Below are positions 25,329 through 38,607 of a stretch of 64,000 nucleotides of DNA, one piece after another; the first letter of the stretch is position 1, and each line of letters begins with the position of its first letter. The notes under the pieces are model-generated. The model ran no database searches and was not told the origin of the DNA. It saw nothing but the letters and a program-made list of their open reading frames with translations. A program made the position numbers and the translations under genes. The DNA comes from Cardinalis cardinalis (taxonomy: Eukaryota > Chordata > Aves > Passeriformes > Cardinalidae). The stretch is from contig JACDOX010000082.1 of NCBI GenBank assembly GCA_014549065.1, positions 621,690-685,689 on the forward strand, given 5' to 3'.

Positions 25329-25795
25329 CAGCATAAGAGAGTCAGATTTATTCAGAGAGCGTGCACAAGGATGTAGTAGATAAAAACAATGCTTTAGGGT
25401 GAGAGCATATGAAACACAGCAGAGAGGAGAGCTTTTGTTGCTATTTTATATTCAGTCAGTTTTTCTGCTAGAAGCCAGCTAGTCACTGTCCCAGTCTTGC
25501 TCAGATGCTGCTCACTGGCAATCCCAACCCTAAGTGTTCCCATGAAAATACTGACAGATGCTTAAGCCTTTACCAACCTGCTAACCTACTGGCAAAATAA
25601 GCCCAGAAGTGTGTAATGTGACACCTTATGGATTTTCAGGTGCTTTTGCCTTCATTTCTTAAGACTTTGGCAAAGANGATGACACGGGAGCAACACTATC
25701 CTGCCCTATTTGGGATGGAAAAATGAGGTGAGGTTGTGTTGCTGTGAAAGGGAGCAGAGTTTTCGTGGCACCGCTACACCTCTCCCGGCCGAGCA

Positions 25796-25810
25796 GCACT
25801 AGGTGGCACT
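25796..25810 (+). promoter_or_regulatory. Strong CTCF-like motif
   Basis: GCACTAGGTGGCACT matches CCASYAGRKGGCRSY at 14 of 15 positions, the only miss being the first base. The AGGTGGCA core is intact. It lies at the edge of a small CpG-containing patch (about 25760-25795) in CpG-poor DNA, which fits a maintained binding site. The orientation is the same as that of the site at 59956. Binding is inferred from sequence only. Confidence 0.5.
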
Positions 25811-27618
25811 GGTGGTATTCACACACGTTTTCATCTGCCTTTCAATTTCCAAAAGGAATCCATTGGTACCTTTAGACTTTCAGCAAGCAAGAATGCAGTG
25901 GAAAACAACTCAAGTATTTCTCTCACTGGTTTGNGAGCCAAAGATTTTTTTAAAAAANNCNTTTTTCATATTAATTGAGGCCGAAGAAGGACTGAATGAC
26001 ACTCTCAGTGCTGCGTCTTCAGCTTGTTAACCTCCCTTACATGGTATTTAAAGATTACCAACTAACTGATAGAAATACTATGTTGCACATAATGTTGCAT
26101 TTATAATAATTGATTACACTGCTGTATTACATGTGAGAAGTGCCAAAGGGCTTGATTCTGTGATGGCAAGCTATCAGCGCTGATTGATGGCATTAATATC
26201 GTTACTTTAAAGTGTATTTAGACTTACTTGAAAGTGCTAACACTATGCTGGGGTTAGGAGCATCACAAATTATTCTTTTCTAAACCGACCTTAGAAATTC
26301 CCTAAAGGTTGCTTGTCAGTATGTTTACTGGCTCACAAATTTAAGGAAACAAACACAGAATGAAGTAGCAATTAAAGGAAAAGGAAATGGTTTTTCTTGG
26401 AGATTATGCATTAAAGCAAATTGAGGCACAGCTTAAGAACTGTACAAGAGAAATCCTTTGGGTGTGACCAGGGAAATCAAAACACCAGCAAGGAACTGCC
26501 ATCAAGTAAGCAAGCTTTTTAATGGAGGTCAGAGCTCAACCATCTTGGTTTTATATTAACTTCTTGCTCTGAGTTCTGGGGGGAAAAACCCAAAGCACAA
26601 GCAAGGGTAATTTGAAGAAAGAAGAGAGTTTACTTATCTAAAGAACATAAAGTAATTGAGCCTTTTTCCTTGCAAGTGTAGTAAAAGTTGCTCTTTCCAT
26701 TCAAAGCACTTGCACAGCAGTACTGGTTTCATCCTGTGAAATCTTTCTTAGCAATGGTAATTTGAGCACAGGGTTTATCTCTGCATGACTTACAACTACC
26801 TCTCCCTGTGGTGTTCTGCTTCTACCCTGTAGAAACCACAGAGCCCTAACACAGTCCTTGCTCCCNCTGCTGACAGCCTGGTGCTAGCAATTCCTAACCT
26901 CATTTTTGAGGGATGTGCAGGTAGAAGAGGAGCAGGGCAGGAAAACAACTTGAAGCACCTTTTGTAGATCCCTACTGGAATATTTAATTTCCTTCAATGT
27001 GAAAACTGAATGAAAGGGACAGTTTAGTGACCCATCAAAAGGCCCTCCTCTTCCTTCTCCTGATGTGATCAGGCTGGAAGGTTCTCTGAGATACTGGCTC
27101 TCTAAGCATGCAGGTGTGCACTTGAACTTCTCATCCAAACTGTAAGTTGTCTTTTCTTCTTTTGCATGTTTCTGCAAAATCCCAAACCACCCAAAGCTTA
27201 GGGAATTCAGACACTCTTCTTCATTTAGAGAAAATATTAAAAAAAATCTGAGTTGGAGACTCTAATCTTCCAAATCTATTCTGAGTCAAAATAAACAGAA
27301 AATGGACACAAAATGTAGATTTATAGTTACTTCTCTAGCACATCTGCAAACCAAGATTCTTCATGTGAAAGATCATCTAATATAATGTCTTTCCAAGCTC
27401 TCTGTCTTCCAACAGTCAGTAACTCCAAAAATAAAGCTAGCCAGTTTGAAAATTTTACTCTTTGTAATTTCTAGGTTCATTGTCACCTCTTTTCAAGTCT
27501 TCTCCCTTGCCTGTCTTCAAGTTTTTGTGTTCTGCTTAACAGGAGAGTGTACAGAAATTGGAGNCACATTTTATTGGAGGCATGTAGTGAAAAGAACATA
27601 CTGGGACATGTTCTTTTT
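25811..27618. other. Gene-free unique sequence
   Basis: No gene or repeat was recognised. A short run of Ns interrupts an A/T-rich stretch near 25952-25961. Open frames up to 97 codons have no family resemblance. Confidence 0.5.
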
Positions 27619-27732
27619 TCACCATAAAGGAGTTCAAACTCTAGTTTTTCAAGAGTTTTTTTTCACCATAAGAGAGTTCAAACTTTAGTTTTTAGTTCAA
27701 GCTCTAGTTCTTCACCATAAGGGAGTTCAAAC
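27619..27732 (+). repeat. Three diverged copies of a short repeat
   Basis: The unit TTCACCATAA followed by a GGAGTTCAAACT-like block recurs at about 27619, 27662 and 27711, and 'ctctagtt' follows in some copies. Spacing is irregular (about 43 and 49 bp), as in an ageing tandem array. The last unit runs straight into a CR1 3' end, so the array may have grown next to or inside the start of that fragment. Confidence 0.8.
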
Positions 27733-27906
27733 ATCAGGACAGGTGCCTAGAGAAGTTTGGGAAGCTTGAAATTTGGAGATACTCAAAAGTCAATTGATCA
27801 AGATATTGAACAAAGATCCTGTTCTAGCTGAGCCCAGTTTCAGTTGGGGGGCTGGACTAAATGACCTCCAGACATCTTTAAAAGTAAAAATTTTTCCATT
27901 ATTCCA
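27733..27906 (+). mobile_element. Diverged CR1 LINE 3' end
   Basis: Recognisable pieces in the right order are 'ggtgcctagagaagttt', 'ttggagatactcaaaa', 'ctgttctagctgagccc', 'gggctggactaaatgacctc' and a decayed 'ttccattattcca' tail. The wording 'aaatgacctccaga' differs from the other copies and points to a third, older CR1 subfamily. It carries no coding remnant. Confidence 0.82.
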
Positions 27907-30900
27907 AGTTTGTGTCATACTGTTAATGTAAGCTATATCATGTGCTGCAGAAATATTTTAAATTGATGATTATTCTGTATCTGTGTGTAGACACATTTTT
28001 CTGCCACATTCTGTTGTACTTAGCTAAGGATTATTTAGGAGATCAGTAAAAAATTGGCTGACTTGATCTATTCTCTTCCTACTTCTTTCAGTAATAGCTA
28101 AAAAATTGTATCCATGCTACCTAAGGGTATGCTCAGTTATAGGACCAGAATTGATCAATANTTGAACTGAAAACGACTGGGAAACTGCCTCAGGGTAAGA
28201 TTAGCACTNATGCTTTTCCTTCAGCAGCAGGCCTGCAGTGCCAGAGACCAGCTCTTGATACTGGAGGAGGGGCACCAAGAGTAGTGCCTGTGTGTGTCTT
28301 GTTACCAGAGAACAACTCAAAGCTTCTTGAGNGCAAATGGTTTAATATTGGTGTCCTGGTCAAAGTTAAGCACAGTTGTTCTTGCAGGTGCTTCCATCCT
28401 ACCCTTACCTTCTGTTGTGTTTCAGGTAGCCAGAGCCTTCTTCCCCAAAGTGGAAAGACCTTAGATTTTCTCTTTAGACCTTGTGTCTGAGTGGGAAACC
28501 CCAAACCAAACCAAAAAGCCAATCAGAAAATCCCTCTCCATGGTTTTTTTACAGGTGGCAGTCCCATGCAGGTCCTCTGTCAGAGGCAGGGGATCTGAAG
28601 GAGTGTGAAGTCATGGCTGCACCTCAGCTGTTACCCATTCCCACCTCACCTTCTCCCTTGTGTCCCTTGTGTCTTGGACTCTTGGGGAAGCGGTGCAGTG
28701 TATGTCTTGTGCAGTGCACTGAAGTGACTCGGGGGAGCTGTGCTGGTCCTAAAGCTGCTTATGGCAACCCATAAGGCCTGAAAAGGCCTGAGAACAATGA
28801 TGCTTCAACCTTTAAATGGAAACCAAGTAAACCATTACAAAGATGCTCTGCAGTACAGCTGAGAAGCGTTGTTCTTCAGAAAAGTGATGCAAAACATCCT
28901 TCTCCCTTCAGCCTGGCTCTTCAAGCACTTCTTTGTCCAGCATTGTGATTTCTTTTGCTATATCTTACATGATATGACAGAAACAGAGATGACAGCCCAC
29001 CCCTAGAAACTGAAATTCGTTTCCTGNAGAACATGCCTCAAGTGACTTATTATGATTATAGATCATGGAAATTCACTGATTACTGCAAATGAGGAAAATA
29101 CAGTAAGCTCCCACCGAAGGGATACAGTAGCTATAAACAGGCCAGCACAAGCAAATAAATGCACCCTGAGATAAGCGTTCTGAAAGCAATAGAGCAGGGA
29201 AGATATGAGAGGGACTAATCATTCACAGACAACAAACTATTTTATTTGGTCCATAATGAGGCATTTGAGGGTGTTTTAATGTTTCAGATTGTCACTGAGT
29301 GAACTATTCTCCTATTAATCTGTTAGAGAATTGGTAAACAGCCACAAAAGGAGCAGCACATGCCTACGGCATTAGAGGGAAAATTGCCTACAGATTATAG
29401 TAAAACTGTTTTCCAAAGGCTGGAAGAACACCCAAGAATACTACCTGTGCTGATAACACTATCTCTGCAAAGGAGAAAATGCTTAACAATTATCTGCAAC
29501 ACCAAAAATGGCCACATTTTTCTGAGTGCCTCTATAAAAGCAGCCAGGGACCAGGTTTATGAGGTACAAAGCAGTCAGGTAGAGAATTACCAAAAGAAAA
29601 AACCTCAAAGTATTAATTTTGCCTGAGGAATGTTTGGGAGAGGGAAAGAAATTGAAGCTTTCTACATTTTATGCAGATTTTTTTTTCTCTTTTATTGTGA
29701 ACCTCATCCCTCCTCCATACCCTTCTCCATGTCCAGGCACTTCAGGGGTGTGCCTTTTCAGAGAGAAGGTAGATTGTCTGCTGTTATGTGGGTCAGTATG
29801 TCACAGGCTGTATTATCCACAAGGCATTTTAATGAGTCTGTATTTTGTTCTCTTTTCCTTGCACCAGGTTGCAGAAGGTCTCTGCCAGAAAAAAGGCTGG
29901 GGGGGACAGGGAAGGGTTCTCCTGAAAAACACTTAAAAAATATTGTCTCTGTCACGCCAAGACTCACACAATTATTACAGACACACTGCATGGGGACTGC
30001 TCAAGGCCCAAGTAATGAGACTGGATTGTTGAAAGGGAAGCCTTTCTGGATACATTACACTCGGGAGGGGGGAAACAGCAGGTTATTTTTCCNCAAAAAA
30101 TAATTGGTGTCTTTGGACTTCGAGCAGCCATCACTAAGACACTGTTTACCCAAAATATATTTTGGTTCATATCTTGTGCTTGAAGTATTTCAAAACAAAA
30201 GAGAATAAAATTTTGATGGCAAAAAAGATGTTAGAGCTAATATAGATAGATTATATTTTAAGATTGGAACAAACAACAGACAAACACAGAGAGATGGCAA
30301 AAACCTGATGTGCAGTTTAAAAGTCTCTGGATAGAAACACAAATATAAAGAAATAACCCAGTTTTCCTCTAAGTGATTGAGGAAAGAATGCANATAGATG
30401 TCCATGACTTACAGGTCAGTATATCTCCATCTGCACAGGAAGGAAGTATACAAAGATGTATGGAACTGTGAATAGGGTAGGTGGAAGAGTCTATATCCTT
30501 ACTGGCTGCTGAAACTGCTAATACAGAAAAAAAATAATGGCAATGTGAAGGAGTAGAAAAATATCAAAGAGTGGATACAGGNATACTCAAAAGAGCCAGA
30601 GAGAACATGGAATGGCTTTAAGTGAGCTATCAGACCCTACTTTTACTTTAAGGTATATTAGTCATGGCAGGCAAGTCAAATGCATTCAGGACCTTATCTG
30701 TAAGTGATAAAAATGAGTCGAGAAAGATTTTCCATTTGCATCTGTAGGCATGAAAATTCTTAAACGCTTTGATACATAAGAGAAGTATAGATAACACAGA
30801 TCACAAAGTTTTAGTGACATTTGTAAAAAAAGAAAAAGTAGATACACATTTCTAATCTATGTGAACTACTTTTTTCAGGTGCTGTTCAATGGTTTCCACA

Positions 30901-31104
30901 CTTGGAAAACATGCAATGTTTTGTCTGTAGCTTTCAAACAGAGTCAAGATTCGGCAAAAAAGTAGTCTGATAATGTATCAGAAAATATCCAAAGAGGCAT
31001 CCAAAGTTTGAATATATTTCTTTGCTTGTTCAAAAAACCAAAACAAACCAAAAAATATTTTGGATTCTGGATGATAGCATGCTCTTTTAGGTACAAAGAA
31101 AGGC
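27907..31104. other. Gene-free unique sequence
   Basis: No gene or clear repeat was recognised. An A/C-rich tract lies at 28497-28520 and another at 31031-31057. A 157-codon frame (29630-30103, plus strand) overlaps a second 105-codon frame, has no recognisable domain and contains an unresolved base, so I treat it as fortuitous. Confidence 0.5.
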
Positions 31105-31220
31105 AGCTGAAAGGCAACGATGGAGGAGTCAGAGAATCTGCTTTATGAGGGAAGACTGAAAAGATAGAAACTCTTCAATCTAAATTAAAAATCAAAAATG
31201 ACAACAGGGTGAATAAGATT
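31105..31220 (+). mobile_element. Possible ancient CR1 fragment
   Basis: The order 'agaatctgctttatgaggg', 'aagactgaaaagatag' and 'ctcttcaatcta' parallels the CR1 stretch normally reading 'cacctctcctatgagga', 'aggctgagagagctgg' and 'ttcagcctgga'. Identity is low, and the flanks and 3' end cannot be traced. It may be a strongly decayed CR1 or a chance resemblance. Confidence 0.35.
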
Positions 31221-34200
31221 AAAGCTGCTTAAATAATTCAGGTGGTGGATCCTGCAATACTAATTACTAACACACAGTAGAGTCCTGAAGGCTGTATTGC
31301 CACTGTTGGAGGTAGAGTCTGGGGCAGGAGGCACTGTAGGTCAGGCTGACTGGGGCACCTCCTGTGGTGTTGAACTGATTCTTCTAATAATAGATAGATG
31401 CAATTAGGAAAACAATCAACACCCTTTATGTTTCTGTCTCCTCTTATTCTTTCCTCTGCTGTTTGTATGAGCACTTATATTAAAGAGTTATCACTATAAA
31501 CACTCCCAATGATTTCTTATAGTGATTATCAAATCATATTTGTTGTAGTAATGAATACATATCAGATCCACCTCTTCTTGTTCCCATTCTCCTCTGTGTG
31601 TATCCACATCCTCTCACCTGGCAAAAGTGGCATGAAAGGATGCTAAACCAGAAAAGCTTCCCACTGGTTTTTGGTTTTTTCTCTTTACCCAGAGACTTTT
31701 ACTTCCAGAGAGATATTAGAGTGCAANTTCTCTCAGTCCAGAAGTGCAGCCAGGTCAAAGACAGACTGCTGCAAGTGCTTAATCGTTCCCAACAGCACTA
31801 ATCAGTAGGTAAGGGCAGGAGGTTAAGAAGGATACTATGTTGGAATAAAATGAACAAACCCATTTCAAAGGTCTTGTGTTTCTTCAAAGTAGTCATGGAG
31901 AAGACAAAAAAAAGACATATAAAATGCAAGCATTGGAGAAGGAAATCAGAAAGGGTACTGGATGTGTGACAGAATTACAGAGGGGAAAGGTGAATGGATT
32001 GTTTGGCAGCCAACTTCTCTGAAAACAGGGAAACTTGGGGCTCTGGAGCCCTTTAACCAGTGCTACCTGTGGTAACAGTTTGGTTTAAGGAAGATTTTCT
32101 TCATAATTTAACGATTAATCCTTGATGAGACCGTGGCAAGGCAGACGGCTTTTTAAGCTGTGGTATAAAAAAAGCTGTTCTTCAGTAAGAGCAACAATCC
32201 ATGAAGCTATTACACATTTCCCAATCTAGCCTATGTTACTTTTTAGCAAGACTGCTTTTTTGTGTAATTCTTGTTTTTGTCTTGTGATTCTTTCTCCCTC
32301 TCTTTTTTTTCCTCCAGCAAACTAATTTTTTCAGTAAGACAGAATCAGAACAAAAGTTTCTAAACCCTTCTGTTCTCAAGGCAAGGAATTAGAGAATGTG
32401 TTTGCCTGGGAGAATCAGGGAAAAAAGACTGGATTGTGGATTCTATGGAAAGAAAAATCAGTACAAAATGATTTTTAAAAAGTGTTTAAAAGGCACAAAT
32501 GCTTATTTCCTTAATGCAGACATATGCTATAAATACAAANAACTAAGACACCAATCCCTTCCCTGGCCCAAGCCAGCTGTACCTATTATGTGCACAAAGG
32601 AGGTTCCTTGTTCCTTATCTTTATTCTTTAGCTGTTATGGCCATCTGCACACCTGCACATCTTACTTGCCAATAAGAACTGAAACCAGTAGAACTTCACA
32701 GATTCCTGCTATGACGATGTCAATAAAGCAATTCAGGGAGATTTCAATTAAAAAATACTTGAAAAAATAAATCATATTTGAATACTACAAGTCAGGAATG
32801 CAAAGCTTTTTATTTTGTTGGAAGGACTGCTATTTTANAGTGCTATAATGTTTATTGTTATATTTCTGTGAGAAATTCCAGAGGCCTGGACTTGTATAAA
32901 AGAACACATCAGGGCAGTTAGGCATTGTGCCCAGCATCACTCTCATGAGGTCCAGTAGCTGTTAGTTGCATTTACTTTCTTGGTCAGNATGTAAAAAGAA
33001 TTGGTAATGCCTGATAGGCAAAACAGTTCTACATGGAGCCAGTTCATGTTACATGAACCTTGGTAGAGTTTAGGGTTCCTGAAGCATTCCCTATATGGGA
33101 ATTCCCTGATTAGCGGACAGAATATTCAAATAAAATAGAACCATTTAATACATTTTAGAAGAAATAAAAACATACTGTCCACTGATCATTGGTCAAGGAG
33201 AGTTTCTAATGAGTTCAGTGGATAGGGCAAGCTGTCCCAAAATTCATACTAAGCAAATTAACTCCTGAAGCTGGAAAATTCAGCAAGCTCTGTTGGGGAG
33301 CTGGGCTAATCTTCTTGGCACGTTGCTGTGCTAACCCAGCTGTGATCCTGCATCCAGCCAGCAATCTCTGCCCTGCTTCANTCTGCACAGATACCAGCTT
33401 GCTCAGGCTGAGTCAAGACCCCTTCATCGTGCTCCATTACACAGCTGGAAAGATGCCTCCCATCTCTCCCATATAATAAGAAGTCATGCTGTGCCACTGG
33501 CTTTGTCAGAAGCTGAGAAGAAAGCCAGCTTCTGCATCATTTCCAGGCCTTTTGGAGCCCTGATAACCAGGCCACTGGGAGTTTCAGCAACCTTAGCAGC
33601 TTATGGACCAGTATGGANGAGTTGCTACTGAACAGGTATGTCTTGCTTAAATCTCTGAAGGACCAGGGAGCAGCATATAAGATTTGTGCCCTGTGTCTCT
33701 TTGGCAAGAGAGACAAATATGCCTCTATGTCTGTCTGTAACCCTCTCCAGGGGTTACAGGGAGGTCAGATGAATACAGATGGATGCATGTAAGCGCTCAT
33801 GTGTCGCTCAGGTCTGATCTGTTCTTGTCAGAGAAACAGAAGTTANATAGTAAGCAGCACAGAATCCACTGGCAGATGGTCACCTCCCAGCTTTTCCCTT
33901 CCATCCACAGACACATCAGAGCACTCAAACATCTGAAGAGCAATTTCCTCCATTGAGAAGTGTGCAATACATTGATTTGTTTCCATGTTGGTTCAATCCC
34001 TAGGATCCAGCCTAAGGTTAGTATATATNGATTCCTTTAAGACCTTTATTTATACTTTCTCCCTCTTCTCTGTCCTTTACAGATTCCTGTTTCTGCCTAG
34101 CCCTGTGCAAGGCATGAACACATGCACCGTGCAAGGTGAAGGAAGGGCCAGAGTAGGGCAGGGACAATCAGAGCTGCATTCCTGCCACAGCAAGGTGTGA

Positions 34201-36943
34201 GATGTACAGATGGNACCTGTCAGGCTCCAAAAGGTTGCAGGGACAACAGAAGTATTTTCTTTAAAGAAAAGGCATGAAAAATATTTTACACTTTCAGTTA
34301 CAACCAGGTGAAGTTAAATGCATGGGAGGGTGGTACTTGGAGTCTGTATTTCTCCAGACTTCTACATTCTGACCCCCAGCTTGATTTGATCAGTCTTCAG
34401 ATTCACCATTCAGATTACAGAAATGCTCAGTCAGGACCGCACCAGAAGCAGAAGATTCCAGGGGATTATGTAATACAATTTATATTATACAATAACACTA
34501 TTGTATAATGTCATTATTATTCAATGCATTTAGAGAAGTTTGGAAAACTGGCAGCCTTTAGGTTTGTCTTCTACTTGCTATTAAACAGAAAGTGGTATCA
34601 AGAATGTAATTTTAGTTGCAGCTTTCCTTCTCTTGCAATTCTAAGCAAAGACAAAACTTCAGAAATGCAAGGTTAATTACTTAGTTTCCTCAGCAAAATT
34701 AGAAAACATGATTCCTATAATTTAACGTATATAATCCATAAATATTAATGGGAATTCACTTCTAGTATTATTCAGCTGCTCTGTCTGTTTAGCCCTTGAT
34801 AAATAATTTCTGTTCTTGGTCATGCAGAAAGAATTTTCACCACTGGCATACATGCATTTTCATAGCTTTTGGCATTTGGGGGTTGTGTTTGTCCTGAGGC
34901 TTTGGGCATTTTCTAGAGTTTCTGTGAGTGACTGCAGAAATTATGAGTTTGAGTAATTTTTTTGTGGAGTAACAATTTTATAATCCCTTTAAAAAGCTCC
35001 TTGTTTGTGATGCTTATACTCGTTTGGGCAGACAGACTATTAAAGGAGAAGAGTTACTGATCTCAGAAGAAATTTTTTTCCTGTTAACTGTGCTCTTCAT
35101 TTTACCTTTCCCTCTCCAGCAGTCACTGCACCCCAAAACAGTAGTTTGTCATCTTTATGTGGTTCATATGAGAATTGTTCTTTGGGGAGAAAGCAAGGCA
35201 AGGGGAAAGATAAAGAATTAATCCCAGATCAATCACACTAATTTTGAAGGGGTTTGATATCTGAGCCACAAACATTTCTGTCTGATGGGCTCCATGCTGA
35301 TCCAGTTCCTCATGTCAGAGCAAGCTGCAAACTTGCTGTGCTGGCTGCACCTTGAAGCTCCCAGAGCACAGGAGAGCTGCAGGAATTTGCCTCAAATATC
35401 TTTCCTGTGCCAGTGGGAGTCACACAAGAGTTCTGCAGACAGCTAATACTGCACCCAGGGAAACCAGGAACAGCATATCAAAGGAAAGAACACCAAATTC
35501 CTCNTACACTATTTCTTTCCTCTCTAGGAATGATATTTATGAAGGGATTATTACTTTCCTCCTGTCTCTCTGCTGCATACTCTATGGTCTACACGACACA
35601 TCTCCAGTCAAGGACTTGCTTTGTTTTTTGAGCTGGCTTTTGCTTAGTGACTTCTGCAATTCTCTTTAGTTTAGTTGAGATAGTACCTGCTAGTCTAAAA
35701 GATCAATTAAAATACAATTGTGAAAAAAAAAAAATCTCAGCATCCTAGAATGAGGTGTGTTAGACTGTGGAATAGTCTCCTGGGGATGTGGTGGAAATGA
35801 CTTTGCTTGCAACTTATAGAACCACTGAAACAAAACATTCAAAATGATGAAGTAAAGAGGAATTGAGTTTTTTTCCATGGACTAATTGGGATTTAGCAGA
35901 TGTGGTAGGTCAGTGCAGGCATTTTTGTTTCTTTTTTTTTCCTTCCCTCCTGCCTATAACTATGTGTAAACAAGGAAGGAACAATTTTATTTATTAAAAA
36001 ATAAAAAGGTTAATCAAAAATCCACAGGGAAGAATGTATTTTAGGGAATACATTTTTCCATGGTTTAATTGAAACCACTGTTCACTATATTTCTGCAACA
36101 TGTTCAAAGTCACNATATACTACCTTTGTTATGGATTAAGCCTTATTTGCTTTAAGGAAGTATCTTCTTTGAAATGGATATTTTCCAGACTTTAAGTAAC
36201 ATAACTTGCTTTCATTGTGTTAAAGCACATATTCTTTTTCTGAGCTGGTAAGCATTAGCTCTTTGTTTGAATTACTTATTACTTGTCACTGTTTCCCAAT
36301 CCACAAACTACATTAGATTTAAGTTTGCGCTAGCAAAACCCATACTGCNATTTAATGCAACCCCATGGGACATGCCATAACACCTGTCCATCCAAGAATG
36401 CTATGTCCTTCTACCTCTTCATATAAATCACAATGAAACAAGAATTATGGAATATACCTGTAAACTCAAATAGTCCTGTAAATATGAAGGAAGGGACCTT
36501 TATAGTACTTTAAACATGGACGTAATGGTAGATGTCTACAGTACATCAGGAAAAGTCAGGCTTTAACAGTCTCTTTCATTTGCCCAGGAAAAATGTGATA
36601 AATCATATATAGATAATTTGAAGGTAAAGCCAGAGTAAAATTCTATTTAAATGAAAGTGGATACTTACGGAAGGTATTGCATTCCTCTACCTCTCATTTA
36701 TACTGTTATATAAGAGAAAAATCAAAGTGAATCTTGGGAGGGCCAAGTCCTTCCATGTGTTTTTTTTTTTCTATTGCAAGTACACTACAGACCACTGAAC
36801 ACTGTGGGACTGTCACAGCTGCAGTGTCTGGCATTTGCCTGTGAAAAAAATGGAAGTATTAGATGAAGAAGAACCTAGATTCAAGCCTAGAACCAGAGGT
36901 ACAGAGCTCATGTCTGTAACACAGTGAACTAACCCAAGATTTT
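31221..36943. other. Gene-free unique sequence
   Basis: Nothing gene-like was recognised. Minor structures are an 8-bp perfect inverted repeat TGTAACCC/GGGTTACA with a 7-base loop at 33736-33758 and the 11-bp hairpin at 34484. Open frames reach 124 codons (32396-32770) and show no family resemblance. Confidence 0.5.
34484..34509. repeat. Perfect 11-bp hairpin with 4-base loop
   Basis: ATTATACAATA (34484-34494) and TATTGTATAAT (34499-34509) are exact reverse complements around ACAC. In RNA the stem could extend by a U-G and an A-U pair. The arms are AT-rich, so a cruciform would be easily melted. No terminator or known RNA family is implied. Confidence 0.88.
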
Positions 36944-36959
36944 TCAAATAGAGATGACA

Positions 36960-37200
36960 ATGGCTAGCTGAATAAAACGATTTACATCTGATTTTATAGC
37001 TGATTTCAGACTGTGCTTGTCTTTAATCTCAGGTGGAAGGTTATTGGAGCCTCTGGGAAATAAAGTAAATAAATATGAGAGGGAGCAGATATTTAAGTGC
37101 TTAGCTCTGGGCCTGTAAATATGACAGGAATGGAATATCTGGGATACCCGGATTTGTTCTTTTAAGAGTTGGCTGAAAAGGAGATTTCTTTGCTCTTCCC
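36960..37200 (-). mobile_element. Possible ancient LINE reverse-transcriptase tail
   Basis: On the minus strand a 90-codon frame (36944-37216) contains LFPRGSNNLPPEIKD followed by an SLKSAIKSDVNRFI segment. Many non-LTR retrotransposon proteins end with a block of the type FFPR..WN.LP..I....SL..FK..L. The match covers F-PR, N-LP-EI and SL, with the usual W replaced by S. This suggests an old L2/CR1-like fragment. No DNA-level similarity to the young CR1 copies in the window is visible. Confidence 0.38.
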
Positions 37201-37985
37201 ATTGATTCAGTTTCAAGAACGTATCATTGCATGAATTTATATCTGGGATAATCAGTTAATATCTGATATGAATGTCAGTGAATATTTGTCATGAATATCT
37301 GTAATGAACTTGCATATCCTTGAGATGAATTAAGGAGGCTTGGATCAGTCCCAACAATGCAACAGTCATCTTTTAATAACTGATCCCCTGTACATGTGGA
37401 ACAGACAAACCTGCACAAGTGGTNGGTCAAATTCCCTATTCCCTATCTAAGGATAATTTTAAGGTTTTTAATCACTCTTTTTAAGCCTAAGCTTCACATT
37501 TGGTTTGATTTCAAGCTCCCTGCTGTATCAGGTCTTCCTGTGGGCTTTTGGGTTTTATTTTCATTTGGTTTCAACAGATGTTATTTACTATTTCACTCTG
37601 CTTTGGAGAGGATTTATTATTGAGATGTATTTTCATTTAAGTGCACAAATACATTAAATCCAGGCATGAAGCCTGACCAAAACAGCTGGAAAGTGACATT
37701 GAAATTAAGGCTATAGTGCTGCTTCTCTAATCTGCTGAGCAGTTTCTATAAATGCAGTTTAAATAAAATGAGTCTGCAAACAGAAAAGCTTAAAGGGTAT
37801 TAAATCCTGGCTTTATAAATNATGGTCAAGCTAGGAGGAACCACCCCATAGTGTGTAATCTTTCTCTTTCATGTAATAAGGATATCTCACAAACTTTCTG
37901 GAGTAAACTTAATTAAAGCCAGTGGAGAGAAAATGTAAAAGGGGAATGGTAGTAGATTTTACTTCAGAAATCAAGTGTATTTACA

Positions 37986-38011
37986 TATCTATCTATCTGT
38001 CTATCTATCTG
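37986..38011 (+). repeat. Short (TATC)n microsatellite
   Basis: Six TCTA/TCTG-type units are present, two of them carrying G in place of A (ATCTATCTATCTG, then TCTATCTATCTG). Because it is short and interrupted, it is probably only mildly polymorphic. Confidence 0.9.
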
Positions 38012-38607
38012 TGGGCTAGAGGTATGTCTCCCTAGTCTTAGTGGGAGAAAGCTTAATTTTTTTTTTCTAGGATATTTACACTCACACACACAATCATGGT
38101 GAGCAGAGAGAAGGTGGGGATGAGTGGACCCTTCCCTTTTCCTGGGAGAGAAAAGCTCACTGCATAATAAGGTTTTTGAAAGGACAGAATATGCTACACA
38201 TGTTGGCAATAAGTTTGTCAGTGTTTCTTACATTTCTATACAGCTGTAATCCATGCATTTAATAAAATATTGATATCTATTTCCACAATTCTATTGTGCA
38301 GCAAAAATCTTAATGGGATCTAAATTAAACACTTCTGCAATGGGTTGGAGACTGCATGTCATTTCTTGCCCTGGTGGAAAAGCTTTGTGCAATCCCATCT
38401 GCTGTTCCAAATGCCACACTTCAGAAATATCACTATATGGGAGGGCTGTTGTAGAGAAGTACTTGCTATTTTATTTGAGATTCTGTTTAGCCTGGTAAAA
38501 CATCCCCTATCTGTTTGTATCACTGAGCTGCTGCTGAGCCACAGGCCCAAGTCTAATCTCAGATTGATGAAATGCATCCAACATGACATTTGACTCAAAC
38601 GGCTCAT

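Noticed and set aside
29630..30103. 157-codon plus-strand frame overlapping a 105-codon frame
   Set aside because: It has no recognised domain, contains an unresolved base and shows no promoter or splice context. The length is within chance for 64 kb in six frames.
33736..33758. 8-bp inverted repeat TGTAACCC/GGGTTACA
   Set aside because: A stem this short is expected several times by chance in 64 kb, so it is not reported as a finding.
33985..34010. GGTTCAATCCC, resembling a tRNA B-box
   Set aside because: It deviates from the GGTTCRANYCC pattern, and no A-box or cloverleaf could be formed around it.
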